Assembly: GCA_011037195.1 (NCBI GenBank)
Contig: JAAEAF010000638.1
Span: 62,001 to 126,000 of the forward strand
Source of the DNA: Triatoma infestans
Lineage: Eukaryota; Arthropoda; Insecta; Hemiptera; Reduviidae
Direction: 5' to 3'
Length of the DNA: 64,000 nt
The notes beneath the pieces were generated by a model. That model had not been told where the DNA came from, made no database searches, and saw only the letters and a program-made list of their open reading frames with translations. The position numbers and the translations under genes were made by a program. This document shows, one piece after another, positions 12,501-27,500 of this stretch. Every line of letters begins with the position of its first letter. Positions within the stretch are counted from its first letter, which is position 1.

Positions 12501-15500
12501 AATAATAAAATAAAATATAAGCAAAGTAAGAAAGAAGTCATTCACTCACGACATAAATAAAAAGTAATTTATAATTAATAAAACACTGGCCATTACAGTA
12601 GCAAAATGGTAACTATTACTTTGTTCGAAGCAACTGCAAAAACTCCAAGGAGGAGCACGCGAAGAACAGATGAAACAGTGTTAAATACTTTATAATAAAA
12701 CTGAGACTTGAAAGCACAAATTAGTAAACAGATTGAGCCTAATAGTGTTCTATTTCGCACTACTAGAAATGCGAAGAAGACAGACTGTGGTTAAACTATG
12801 GTAGACGATGTGCAGAGAGAATAGCATAAAGCCTTTAGAAAAATCTATGATTAAATGGAATACCTGCAAACCTAAAAATGAGACTTCCTAAAAATCTGTC
12901 ATCCGTACTGGGATTAATTATGAATGCTCTTTAATTATTGTACCGCTGTATTTTCAACTTCCGAACAAATAGAAATTTATAAATATCTGTGATTAAATCC
13001 TACACAACAATGCTTCTCTTACTTAGTTCTGAGTAGTATATTCGGTCTCCATCTGGTCCGGTTCATCAAATTTGTTTAAGAGTTGTTCACTATTGAAGTT
13101 TATGTCAAATTATACAGACTCAACTTTTTAAAGTTTCTGTCACACAATACACTGACTCAATGCTTGAGTCAGATACAGTCATAAGCAGCGTCCATCAGTG
13201 CGGACGAAAATACCTATTTAACGTTTTATTTTTAATTGTGTTAATTACGATTATTACTTACTTGAGCAAAAACTTGAAACGATTATAAAAGCCGTATAAG
13301 CATATACAAACTTAAATTAAGTTTATGATCTTGTTAATGAAATGCCTATATATCTTTCTAAATTATCCAAATTATTGATTAACTTTAATTAAAAAAATGC
13401 TAAAATTAATAAAATTATATTTAGAAACATTAGTAATACCAACGGATTACCTATTTCCGAATCCATATTTTTAGTTGAAAAAGTTAAATAAATGCCCTGT
13501 AAAGGATGTCAACGAATGTTCTTATAGCCACCCCACCCTTAAGCAGAATAACAAAGTAGGTAAAAAAAAAACAAGCGATACCGAGAGTTGAACCCAACAA
13601 AAGTCTATTCTCTAGCGGACATCACGATGTGTGTCACCAATGATGTTAACAATAAGGTCGAGTGGGCCTAGCCTACGAAATATTGGATAGATGATTGGAT
13701 ACAAGGCCGTACTTGTAATTCCATGTTAGCTTTCTTTCTTTCTAATTACTTCCTAGTATAGATCATTCCTCTATTTTAGTATCGATACAGTCTAATAGAT
13801 ACTAGTTATCGGTTCCTCTCATTTAGTGTCTACTAACTTCGGTTTAAATTAAGATGGCCAAACATCTTTAAAAAAAGTGGGTGATTGCCCGAAACCAGTG
13901 AGTTGAAGAAATTGAAAGAATATGATGATAGGGAATGAAAAGCTCAAACAAAATTGAAGACATGATATAAACGATATTCTTACCCGTGAATCTGGTTCAC
14001 ATCTTGGTGAAAGTGACAACGCTTGAAGACTACTATTATTATGATTCCACATGTTCATATCCTGGAAAAAGTATCATTAGTACCTAATCAGAAATGACAA
14101 TTTATTTATTTTTTAACATAAAAAAAAAAAAGACACTCAATTAAAGGCAACATACACAAAAGGACATTTTTGGCAAAAAAAAAAGAAGAAAAAAAAAAAG
14201 GAGGAAGCCATGCCAAATGCAGCATGCATACAAGAATATTATAATGTATTTTTGTTTGAATAAAGAAGAAACATACAGTGTAAGTGAGATTTAAGATCCT
14301 AACAATGTATAACTTATATTTATTGACCTACAACTAAAGTTTATTGATTTAATTGCATTATCAATTAATGTAAATAACTTACCAAATAATAAACACTATA
14401 AAAAATAATAATTAAAAAAAAAATTAAAATTTATATATATGTTTTGTTTAGTCGATAAGTTCCATTAATTTCTAAAAAAATATATTGTTAATGCAACAAA
14501 AAATATTTGGTAAATGAAAATTAAAAACAGAAGGATGTTGTATTTTTACATCCGATTTTATTTTATTCTTTCTTTCTTGAGTTTTCTACAAAAAAAAATT
14601 ACAATTTAGAAAAATAAACTCAAATAAACCATATACTTTACAAAATCCACAGTCCAAATAACAGCTGACATAAATTTACAGCCCTTTAACCAAAAAAAAA
14701 AGATATGATCGTGTGGTAAAATTAATTAAAATAAAAACATAATTAACAATATATTAATTAAATTAAATATAATTATTCTTTTCTTTAAATGTAAACAAAA
14801 AAAGAATGAATAACTGACTTCGCCTGTTTCTCTAACTGAACAATTATATACAAATATACAATTAATTTACATGTTAGAAAAACCATTATATAGTTACTAA
14901 TTACACATTTAATATTATTTATATAAAAAAATAATATGATTTGAAGTTATATTATTAATTTCATGATCACAATTTATTAAATTGCTTCTTAAAATAATAA
15001 AACTTTTCATATTACTTATTAGGGATCTACTTTTATTGCATTCTTTCCAATGCAAAATTACTGAATTGGTTTCAACTTTCACTTTTGACGGTTGGAAAAA
15101 CACTGGAAAGCAGTGACATCATACAAATGCATTAACGTTGGGCAAGTAGTAGATATTTCTTTTAATTGTGAATCTGTGGGTAAAATACTGGATGGCAAAG
15201 CTATAATACCGACCAAAGAAACCGATTCAGACTGAGCGAAAACTTTATTGGTCTACACGTGGTTATTTTGAGCAACATTACCTGTTCTATTCTATTATTA
15301 CAATTCATGTATCAATAAATGAATTATTAAAGAATAATTAATTACATATCTTATTATTTTGGGATAATGCAATGCGACCTGAAAGATCTATTGTGCCCGG
15401 CGGATCTTTCTTGGCTTACTGCCCATCACCGGCTGTAGAGGCTCCTAGGAAGATAATCTAAGGGTAGCACTGCTGGACTCGAACCCGGGACCTTTGCTTG

Positions 15501-18500
15501 TTAGCCCAGTGCGCTACCACTGAGCTAATCCCTTTCCTAAATAAGACTTAAAGATGTTAACGTTACATGAGATAAAGCTGGACTAGAAAAATGTTTTCTT
15601 AATGTCATAATAGACAATTCGAAAGATCTGACAATTTTCAAGATCACAAGTATGAAGTGCGAAATATACTAATGGATAAAGATGATACTAATACAAACTG
15701 AATGTGATCGAGTTGAAGATACTGTATTGGAATTGTGTTCTTTTCCTAAACGTTGCCCAATTGTATAATTATTAAAGAAACAGTATCACGGAATCCTTTT
15801 TTTTTTTTACGACAAAGTAGGAGAATGCGCGATCAAAATGGTGGACAAATTCGATTTTAACTGCTCAAATAGTGACATATCCAACAGCGAAAAACCAAAA
15901 TACGAAATAATCATTACAATGTGTTATGTCTGAACAAGTCGAGCTTTTTACAAGCCAGTAGACAAAATGCGAATATTAGACCTAACATATGTAGTATTTT
16001 ATAAACTTACCCTATTTTTAAATAAGCTGGATTTGATGTTCCACACTATCTAACTGACAACATCCAGCATATCAGCAATTCAAAGAATAAATTCTTATTA
16101 AATATTTTATTATTCACAAGAGGAAATAGGAACTTGACTATTCCTGTTAAATATGATAAGATATGAATGTAAATAACAAAAGAAAAAGAAAATTTGGTTG
16201 CAAAAGTCTTACACACCTGCCTTTATCTCAATATTCCAAAGACTTGGGGTGTTTAGTCCAAAACCCATGAAAAGTATTACATAATTATTTCACTAAGTGA
16301 GATTTGATTACAATTCGTGTTTTATCCTTAGAATTTTAGTATCTACAAAATAACCTTTTACCGTTTATATATAACCTTACTACATCCAGCGGAAACCAAA
16401 TTCAGTTTAAAATTTATCTCGGAACGAAAAGCACATTTTATACATTTAAAAAAAAAAAGACCCTAACCATTCTTCATTCCCTATAAAAACACAACACATA
16501 ATTGGGAAATTTCCATTTCTTTTTAAATATTTTATAATATTTGTTATAATAAATAAAATTTCAAGAATTAAATAAAAAAATAATATTAAAATAATAAATG
16601 CAATACACAAAATATGTTGTTGTTTTCATGCAAGTGCATGGCAAGGGCAGTGGTGTAAATTGTTTATAATTGTTAAATAAAACAAACATAACAAAATAAA
16701 AAACAATTCCAAAATAATATTCTTTAGCAAGAACCCACAGTAGTTATAAAACAACACATATGAAAAATAAAAGTGGGAAACTTGAGACTATATTTCTTTG
16801 TTTTCTTATTAATTTCGGCTGTCTTTGGTTTAATAATGGATTTTTATTATAATTCGATATACAAGAAAATTTACAGTTATCATTATTACTATTAATGTTT
16901 AAACATATTATATTAATATTACATGATTAATAATAATAAAAAGATTATCAACATTAGTATTTTAGTAAATTTATTTTACTTTTTATAAAATTAAAAAATA
17001 AAACAAGAACTTGATAGTAACAAGCTAAATAATAAACATAGATCTTATTTTCACATAAAAGGATTGTGGGTATTCGATGATCTTACTTGCAACTTAAAAA
17101 AAAATATTGCACTCAAGCTATTTCATTACAAACAGATAGCTAAAAACACAATAATAAAAGTAAATAAACAAAAAAAAAAAGAAATACAGGCCATTCTAAA
17201 CTAAAAAAAAAATATGCTATTATTTCACAAAGTGCTTCACAACTTTTATTTATTTTAGTTAGAAAAAAAAAACAAAAATAAAAAAAGTTTCTCTATATGT
17301 GTGTTTCTGGAAATAAACTATATAAATGAAGCAGGATTCCAAGCCATTAAAAAACAAAACAAAACAAAAAATGCTTTTGTTGCAGTTTTCTTTGATTAGT
17401 TAATAGAACTTCTGTTTCTTATTAGAATTTTACTTTTTCATTTCTAATTGTATGTACATAGTGTGGCAATAAAAAGTTCCGTCCTAGTTAGAACTAGTAC
17501 ACTGTGCGTAAACTGTACAGGTAAAAAAAATATCATGGTTTATGTTCGACGACATTGCAATCACCAAACAAAGCCATTTCTAAAAATTCTCTAAGGATAT
17601 GGTTGGAATTAGTTTCTGATTTTCAGTCAAATATTTAATTTTTGTTTTATCAAATTGTTTATATCTTCAATCTTTAATATCGTGGTTATAAATAAAATGT
17701 TTAACATTAACAGAATGAAAATGATGATTTATCTACATTTCTTTTAACTCACCATAGCTAAAGAAGTTTGGGATCAAGAAAATGCACCGGGAAGGAAAGT
17801 AAGAATTTACGTCGGGGTAAGGAAAGTAAGGAAGACGTCGAATTTAATGAAGTTGCTGCTAACTTGACTTCACGAAAATTAAACCTACTTGATTCATAAC
17901 ATATCGACAGCAAGGTTAACTAATTACATTTTAAACTGAACACTCTTACATACTTATAAAAGTCTGATTCAATTCAGTTGATGCGTCTAAACTTTAAGCT
18001 GTGATTAAGTTGGTATGGTTTTGCAACAAGAGATTCTGAATGAAAGCGTTATCAGAGTAGCGCTTAACGAACTATGCAATAATGGTACAATGACGTCAGC
18101 CTATCTTCCGATACTACTCAAATTAACTTGCTTAGCATAATGTCAATTTTAATTAGCCTTCTTCCTTACTTGCTTCGCCATTAAATTCTCTCACGATTCA
18201 GAACAAAGTTTTTAACGTTCTGCTGTAGCATATAAGAGAAATCTCTTTTAAACTAAATCACTTTTACCAATATTTAATAAAAAAATCTTCATTGCCGAAC
18301 TATCTACATACAAAGGTATTTAATCAATTTTTACTCTTCCTTTGCACATTACTTATGTGGCAAAAAAAAAAACTTATAGTGCATGACTATGGTTTTTTTT
18401 TGAGAGAAAAAATGTATATATAAAAAAAGAATCGTGCACGCGCATCTTAGAGTGTGTCGTGTACCTCGTCGTCGTCCTCTTCCATCGTGTAAACGGACAA

Positions 18501-21500
18501 TGTGCCAGCTTTATGTTGACGTTTAGGATCAAATGGATCTACAACTATCTGTTCTGTACCTTTGATCTCTGCTCTACAGAATGGACAACCTTGCCCTTCT
18601 GAGTCCTAGAAAACATTAATAACGATTATTTTTTTAAAAAAAGGAACATTATCATGCAAACTTTATAGCGCAAGAAAATATAATAATAAAAAATTTCAAA
18701 AATGGCCTGTCTGGCCATTTTGAACTTCTGAGGAAATTTGCGATTTCTATAGATTTTTTACTTTTTTTATTGCTTTAAGAGTAAGTATTGCAATTGAGTC
18801 AAATTTTTGAAATTGATTTTTCTTAGTCTGTGTTTGTGTGAACAAAATATCTCAAAAACAAAAGTAACTGCCGCAAGTTTAAACTTTTAATTCCGTTCAG
18901 GACCATATTCAGCTATAATCCATCAACCGGAAGCGCTGTTTTACAAACCTTTATTTCTTTTTCAGTTTTTCTCGAAAACTGCTCTTTAATCTTCGCAAAC
19001 TATCAAATAATACCTAGTATTTGCTGAGAACCAACAACATTATATTTATATTAGGACAACTTGTCACTCCAAACCAAGCCACTTGTCAAAAAATTTGGAG
19101 TCAGAGTTGAGAACATTGCAATGACTATTTGAGTGATGGATTCACACCAATCAAATCTGTTTCTTTCGTTATCACGCAAAAATCTTGTATGCGTTTTAAA
19201 ACCTTAAAGGAGCTTTAATTTATTACTTGGCTCCCTTCTGGTTCATTTCGTTTTCTCTGTTTCTGGGACATATGTGAATGAAAATGGGTTTTTATAAACA
19301 TATCACTTATCTATGACCTCAAGAACTAAGAAAGTTAAATTTCAGCCCAATTTTAGTATAAATATCCGTTTTTTTAATGGATCTTGAAGCGAAAGTAATA
19401 AAGGTAGATGGCAATTCAAAATGAAATATTCTTTGCACTAAAATAAATTCAAAGGCGGTAATAATAGTGATTGTGTTAATCAGGAAAAGTGGGAGAGAGG
19501 TCTCCCACAATTAGCTTTTATTTTATCCAAATACCCCAATAATTAGAAAATGAAACCAACTAGCACCGAGGTGGAGAGTTTTTCGAGTTGTGCTGTGATT
19601 AACTCCTCTCTTTGTCAGTAAATACTTCACATTGTGAAAAATCTGAGTGAAACACCCACTCGTATTTTCTTTCGATTCAAGTCTGAAAATGTTTCTAAAC
19701 ACTTAAAGGCATCTCACAGGTATTAGATGGTGGAACAAAATAGTACGAAATGCCAGTTAAGTGCTTGTTGCAACTTGAAAGTCCATTTTCACTGAAATTA
19801 CTTCAAATAAAATGATGTCCTATAAAAAGTGTATCTACCATACTTGTTTACAGAAAATCATTGGACCTATCTTCGCTGAAAAACTGAAAAACCGATTCTT
19901 TTAATGTTGCTCTGCGGGTTAATCGATTTCTAACAAATTCAATAAAATATATATATTTATACATAGTAGAATCGCAGCAATTTTGAAATTGCACTTTAAA
20001 GGCAAGATGTCATCAATTTATCACCCATCAGAAATCAATTTATCCAGATTTTTTTTTTAAAGTAAAAGTGATAGGCTTATATTATACGAATAGGATATTT
20101 GCAATTACAAGAACATCGCGACAGTTTAAAACCGTCGTCTTTCCGTGAGGAAATTGACTAAAAATCTGTTGAATCCCAGAACTAAATGGATTGCCAAGTT
20201 GAGCTTCCTAATTTTTATTTTTAGTTAATTTTCACACACACACACATTTGTTATCTGTAGGGCATATGAAATACGTATTTCCTATGAAAAATCAATTTGA
20301 AAATGTGACACAATCTTTTTCAGCAAGAAGAATAAGTAGAAACGCTATTGATCAAAGTAATAAACAGCACTTCGAAGTTAAGTTCGCTGAGAAATCTCAG
20401 AATTTTGGGAAGGGTATATCTTCCTCCAACACTCGGTAGTTACCCAGTTTTCCAAACCTACACTGAATAATGGCGTCACAGTCCGTTGGGAGGTATGTTG
20501 TCTCCCACATTTCCTCACGGAATCAACAGATGCTATCGTATTTTTCAGATCCAGCTTTTCAGGTGTTCCTGAGTATACAATGTTCAGTGAGAAAAGCTAT
20601 CAACATGTAAAGCTTATTTGAACTCAGACTGATGCACGCTTCAGATTTTCTCCGGTCATAACTATCAAGACCAAGTCTTAGCCTTCCTCACTCCTGGGAG
20701 GATTCTCCGGAGCCATGCTATTTTGACTTCCTCCTTATTTCAGATTTCCGGAGAGACTGGTTGCTTATCCCACAGAAGGGTTCCGGACCATGGGGAATTG
20801 CAGTGGCTTCGCTTGCCAGGGGTCGGTCATCTCATTCCCTCTGTCCAAATACGATAATTTTATTATTCCGCCCGGGTCATTGAGTTTGAGAAGGCTATCG
20901 GATAATTAAAATTTCCTGACGAGGTTAAATTAGACACATCTTCCAATTTCGTGAATTTCAGACAGGAAGGGGCTGGAAAATTTGTCCATAGGCTCCGAAT
21001 GTCTGGTCTTTCCGAATATTCCAGCCTAGTACTCTCGATTGGCATTATGTTTAATTAGACATCTCTATGTAATCAGGATTTTATAGATCCTCTTGTGAAG
21101 TATGTGAACTACAAAGAAAGAAATATTAACCCATTCATCTTATGACAGATTGCTTTAGTTGTGAGAAGATTAGGTTCAGGATCTGGGGTCGGAACATATT
21201 TGGTTATTGACCGATTTGTTCGAAATGCTGTGAATCTTAGGTGGACTGGGTCCGGGGATTGGATTTTTGTTCTAGACCAGGCTTATTGTTTTTCTATTTT
21301 AAGCCAAAAAAACAATATGTTCCTAAAAAAATCTTGTTCCTTATCTGTGGTCGAATAATAATAATAAACTTAAATCGAAGGGTTCCATAATTAGTAGTTA
21401 GTTCTAAATAACAAACCTGCCACGAAGTAAGACAAGGTGTACACAATAGGTGACCACATGGTTCTATTCGAACATCTTTATCATTTTCTGCGCATATTTT

Positions 21501-24500
21501 GCACAATTGGAAAGTTGAACCCATTTCACAATACAATTCATACTGTTCCTGGGTGACTTTAATATGATCTTCAGGTGTTGGTTGTACTGCCCAAGATAGA
21601 TCAGGATTTACATTACGTCCATCAGGAAACAGGTAGCTTAAACAAGAGGGGAATCATTAAATAAACTTTTTTAATTTTTCATTCGAAAGTAATAAGTAAA
21701 GAGACAAAAATGGTCCTTATTTTAACGTGTTATACTAAATCAATTTCACAATTTACCTGTTTTTCGACATAATTCCCTAATGAATTTATATACATGACTC
21801 CAACTATTTATTAATTTTTTTTTACCTGACGGTAAAAAAACCTTTGTCTTGAAGAGTCAGTTTTTGTTTGAGCCAGTTTTTTGCAGATTTGTTTTCATTT
21901 TTTTTGTTGTTGTGAAACTTAATGACGCCATGCAATGATATCTTGAAAGGGCCAAACAAAAAAGTGATCTGCTAAGTACAAGATCCAGGCTGTAAGACGG
22001 TTATGGTAGAAATTCTCAGCTTAATTTCAAGTGTTGACCGAGCAATATGTATGTTTGTAAGAGTACTCCTTTCCCCAGCAAACATGCCGCTTTTTCAAGA
22101 TTGCAGGCTTCATTTTATTTCTCTCCGTTTACGGATTATCAGTAGTACATCATCTTTGCAAAAAATTACAGAAAACTGAACATTCCGCATCACAATTTTG
22201 TGGCCGTACTCAGTCAGCCGATTGGGTTTTGAATCCTCCACGCTGGAAATCCGCGATACTTCCATACCCATTCTATTCGTACAACTTACATCATATTGCT
22301 TAATCAGTCACAAGTAAATTTCAGATTGTTTTACTTCCCTCAGAAATCAGATAGAAATCAAATCACTTACCAAGCTATCTAGTTTATTTATATCACTACA
22401 TGGCTCTAGGTTTATCATATATTTCTGTAGACGAGATTTAACTCATCATCTGAGGTGGATCACAACCAATATTTACCAATTAACGTAATAAAATCACTGA
22501 ACACTGTTATTGCAAAGGACAAAATGGGTGAATGAATACAAGATGGCAAATATGCCATGAAATTCATGCTAAAAAAGAAGTCAATTAGCTGTTTTTTATT
22601 GATGAGAGAAATCGACTTCTTATATATACAGATATCTCTAGATTTCCCTGCCCCTTTACTAATTAAATGACTCTCGTATTTAGAAATTTAAACTAGATCT
22701 AAACAATAGTGTATCATATTAGAAAATAATTAATAACAAACTTTTACATATATATAAATCAAATTAACTTACAATCCCTCTCTATAGCCATCCAATAATG
22801 CCTGACATAGTGACTTATTTTGCGGTATAGTCTGCAATATATCACCATCTCCAGTAACATAACCGATAGCCCACTGTCCCAGTCTTGTACAGCTAAGTCT
22901 AAATACATAGCTGCCAGGTTTATTTATATATTTCTGTAGACGAGCTTTAACCTCATCATATGTTAAAAATGCTACATAACCAGGATGGGTCACAGCCAAT
23001 ATTTGCCAATTACGTAATAAAGATGTCCAGGGTTGAAATAACCTGCAAAAAATAAAAAAGAAATTAAAGATATTGATTATAATAATATTTAATTGAATAA
23101 ACAAAAAAATATTGAACAAACTAATATACACTCAAAATGTACGAACATTTTTTCTTTCTTAGATTTCTCTTTAGCATCTAATAACGAAAGCGGTATAATC
23201 TACATTGTTAGACTCCTACTTGAACCTTTTATACAGCTTGTGAATTTTAAAATTAGACTTGTGTAAAATTTTTAGGTAAGCCTTGTGAGAAGCTTAGAAT
23301 CAATTATTAGAATAAATAAGATTAGGATAATACTTGTAAAACAAAGTTGCATTATCGAGAGAATGTGAATCTCTGCAGACAGCTAAAGTAGGTCTAAAGT
23401 TTTCTCCAATTTGACGTAAATAACGCTAGATTCTTTGGTGATGCATTCCCTAACTATAGTCTTAAAGATCTTTTAATGATTGACGGCGAACTTTTCCACT
23501 TCACAATCTCTATCACGTTATTTCTGCAGTGTGATCAATTCTCTGTAGATAAATTAATAATAACATTCTTTTATAAAATTTACTAAACAAAAAAATGTTA
23601 AAAGTTTAATAGGCCACAAAAGCACTTTATTTCGATTTAATAAACGGTGTATGATTGATATTATGCTTGTCTTCATTAATATGTTTATAAAGTGTTAAAC
23701 TAAACATCCAGAATTCTCGGTACAGCATTTTCCAGAAAGATTCCCTTTCGTAACAAAGCTCTATTAATTATTACTATTAATATTCTCGAATCAGTTAGTT
23801 CAGTCTAGATTTACACATGATAAATCGAGCGATGATAAATCCTGTTGATATGAAGAAATGATTTCCATAGAGCTCATCAAATAACTAACAGCAATTCTGC
23901 ACATCCATTTTCATGCAGACTTGAAGTAAAACTTTTTTCTTTTGTAACCGTGGTTATTAACTTGCATTCCATGAAAATATTCTGATCATGGCTGGATTCA
24001 AAAAAAAACACCAGGATCCTCCTCATAGTAAGGATAGTTTTTTTTATGTAATTTTTAAATTCGATCATTAAAACTGTGAAAAAAAATTTGAGCAATGAAT
24101 TAAAACTACTTGCTACCTGTTTAGGTTTTAGTATAACAGCTAGTATTACCTCCTATAGATATTTGCAGCTTCATCTCTAAGGCATTTAATTATTACATTT
24201 ATTTATTATGTCTATGTATAATTCTATTAAGAAGAAGATGCTTGTTAATATCAGTCAAGATCGTTAATCTATCTATCTATCCAAATGGCGCTACAACCCG
24301 AGATGGGTCCTGGCCTCATCAATGAGCTTCCGCCATTCAGCTGTATTTTGTACAGCCACTTTCCAATTCCTGACTCCCAGCAGGCTTCCGGCATTGGCTG
24401 CCACACCATCTGCCCATCTCAACCTCGGTCTACCGGCTCTTCTATTCCGATAGAGTATTTACTCCAAAACCTTTCTCGGGATTCCAGAATCTCCAATCCT

Positions 24501-27500
24501 TGCCAAGTGGCCTGCCCAGCTCAGTCTTCCTGAACAACATCTGCTTCGGCGAACAGCTCATATAGCTCCCTATTCTTTCTGCTTCGCCAGCCCAACTCAT
24601 CTCTTATTGGACCGAAGATTTTTCGAAGGATCTTCCTTTCGAAGACAAGTAAGTCCTTCTCATTTTTCTTTGATCTGGTCCACGTCTGAGAAACATAATT
24701 AAGGACTGGGCGGATTAGCGTGTTGCAAAGCTGAGATTTCGTTTGTCTACTAATAAGCTTGCTTCTTAGATGTTCGGTAGAGATTCGGCTGCAATCCTCC
24801 GCCGAATTACTATAGATGTGTCATTGGAAGATCTCACCTGAGATCCCAGGTAGGAAAACGCCAACACCCCTTCAAATGTACTTGAGCCGTTGGTGACGGA
24901 CCGGTCATGCACTGTCATCCCCCCCTCCAGTATACATATACTTAGTTTTCTCTTCGTTTATGGCTAAGCCCATTGATGCAGCCACTGTTTGCAGATCTAC
25001 AAAGACCTTCTCGAGAGCTGCGAAGGATCGCGCCATAATATCCAGGTCGTCAGCATGACCAAGCACCTGAACTGACCTAGAAAATATTGTGCCCGCAGTC
25101 TGAATTCCTGCCTCTCTTATTTCTTTTTCAGGGGCCAGGTTGAAGAGTAGGCTAAGGCATCCCCTTGTCTTAATCTCTTCGTAGAAGGGTATTCTGCAGA
25201 GCAGTCAGACTGGACACGTCCTGCATTGTCATTTTGACCAGGCCTATCAATTTAGGGGGAATTTTCATTTCCTCCATCGCATCATAGAGTTTAGGACGCT
25301 TAACGCTGTCGTATGCTCTCTTGAAGTCGACAAAGAGGTGGTGGGTGGCCATTTTATATTCATGCCCTTTTTCTAAAATAATCCGGAACGTAAAGATTTA
25401 GTCCACGGTAGATTTCAAGATCGTTAATAATAATATAAAACTTTTTAATAAAAAGTTGTAATAATCAAAAATGAATAACCATTTACTAACTTTCACTAAA
25501 TAATGCTATTTATTTAATTTTACTATATTAAAAAAAACAACTAAATAAGATTTGAACAAATATAACAGAAGGATTTGAACAAATTCTTTCACAAACTTCT
25601 GATTAAAGATATATATCGATTTTTTTTCTTTCTACTATAGTAAAAACAACAATAAAACAAATAATAAAAAGAAATATAGAAAAACGAAAGTAAAGGCTTT
25701 TAAGTAAAGTTTCTTTCCCAGATAAGGAATAGCGAGGAAATCTGGGAACGAGATATAGAGAAAGAAAAAAAAATGTGTGTGTCTGTGTGTGTGTGTGTAG
25801 AGAAAGACATAGAAAGAAGGGAAGGGGCCTAAAAAGACTTCTCTGATTACGTTTTGCTTCTATTGAATTTCTTCTTCTTAGTCCTTTGATTGTTCATCTT
25901 ATTTTAAACTTTTTAGACTCTATTCTCACTTCTCTATGGTGCTTAAACGCTTTTTTTCGTCCTACTTATTTCTCATTCAGTTTAAATCAAAGGGTGACCT
26001 CATTAAATATTACTGAATAGTCATTTATATCTATATAATAGTGCTGATAATAGATATCAGTTAAGCACCTTTCCTTTAACTTACAATTTTTTTCCTTATC
26101 AATGTTCAAAAGCTCGTCATCTTTGACTGCCCACAGCTATACTCTCTCCTTTATTATAATAATTTGTGAGGCAATATTTAATAATTACAATCACTCGTAT
26201 TTATGGATAACACAAAAGGAAAGTGACTATTAAATAATGATAGATTGTCATACAATTTTTATGATTCATTGTTTGCTGCAAGTTCTTCCGCTATTACTGA
26301 TAACTGATATTATCTGATATTCATGGCCGTCTTACTGTCTACATGATTTGCAGCTTACATTGTTCACATAACAGATTTTTCCAACTAAACAATATAATTT
26401 TAATGACCACTCTTATCAACTTATCAGAAACTTTTATTTTTTTATTTATTACTTACCATGCAATTTTTACGTTCTATCTCTTGCTCCTAGTAAAAGGAAG
26501 TACTGTAATCGTGTCAAATTTTCTATATCGAGTTTTCACCGGATATATCAGTTTTTTTTTTTTCTATTAATATTATTAATAGAAACTGTGCAACATAGCA
26601 AAAATGTTTAGTTTGGACAGAGTTCCATTAACAAACCAGTAACAATATCTAGTTAGGAGCAAAATTAAGTAAGCCAATTATTGATGTTAGAAGATCATGT
26701 TCTAAAACACATCTACTATGAAAATCCAAATTAAGGGGGGAAATAGAGATAAGGAGATTTACTTCTGAATCATGCGTTTCTAAGGAAATAATTTAGTATT
26801 TTGGATTAGATTAGATTAGATTGGGGAGGGCAACGCCTCATTCCACTGCGACCTGCATTGAGAGGTCGGTCTATTGTGGATCCCCAGGGATTATAGCACA
26901 TCCTTCAGTTTCGCCCTCTTAAAAGGCCTAGCAAAGCTGAAAGTGGCTGTGCTATGAAGCTCGTGGCTTCGGGATTGCTAGTCCCCAGTTGAAGAAACCT
27001 TGTCCTCGCCAGGCCAGCACATTCACAAAGGATGTGTACCGGGGTTTCCTGCTCCAATATACATATTCTGCTCGGCCTTGCAGAAACGTCATAACGCGTT
27101 ATCTGAAAGTAGAACATGGTGTATGTACCTATCAGCCTGTAATGCCCAGTTATTAGACCCACTCTTAACCTTATGCTCACTCAGCTTTGGCTCAGTAGAT
27201 CCCTGGTGAAAGTAGTTAAATGTCTTCTAACAAAGAATTTAGTCTGCCTCTTCTTTGGCGTTTTTCCCACCATCGCAGACGCTGGTCTCCTATTCGTTCC
27301 TTGATAGAAGCTTAAATCAGGCTCTTGGCAAACTGCAGAAGGGCTCGGGGTCTTTAAAGGTATCCTTCGAGCCCTCCCTCCCTGGACGTCCGGAAAATAA
27401 AACCTTTGAGCGGTGGTCAAATTACACTTTCACTAAAAATAATATTTTTTTTTTTGAAGAAAAAGAACAAAAGCCAAAACAAAAAATAAAGAAATAAAGA

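Noticed and set aside
13849..13983. Extension of the Cbl exon beyond 13984
   Set aside because: A GTAAGA donor at 13983 keeps phase with the next exon, and the extension reads into hydrophobic intron-like sequence with a stop.
15470..15537. tRNA gene, read on the minus strand
   Set aside because: A and B boxes are present but the acceptor and T stems do not pair and a SINE body follows.
17458..17530. Mariner-like end GTGGCAATAAAAAGTTCCGTC
   Set aside because: No partner inverted repeat or transposase fragment was found nearby.
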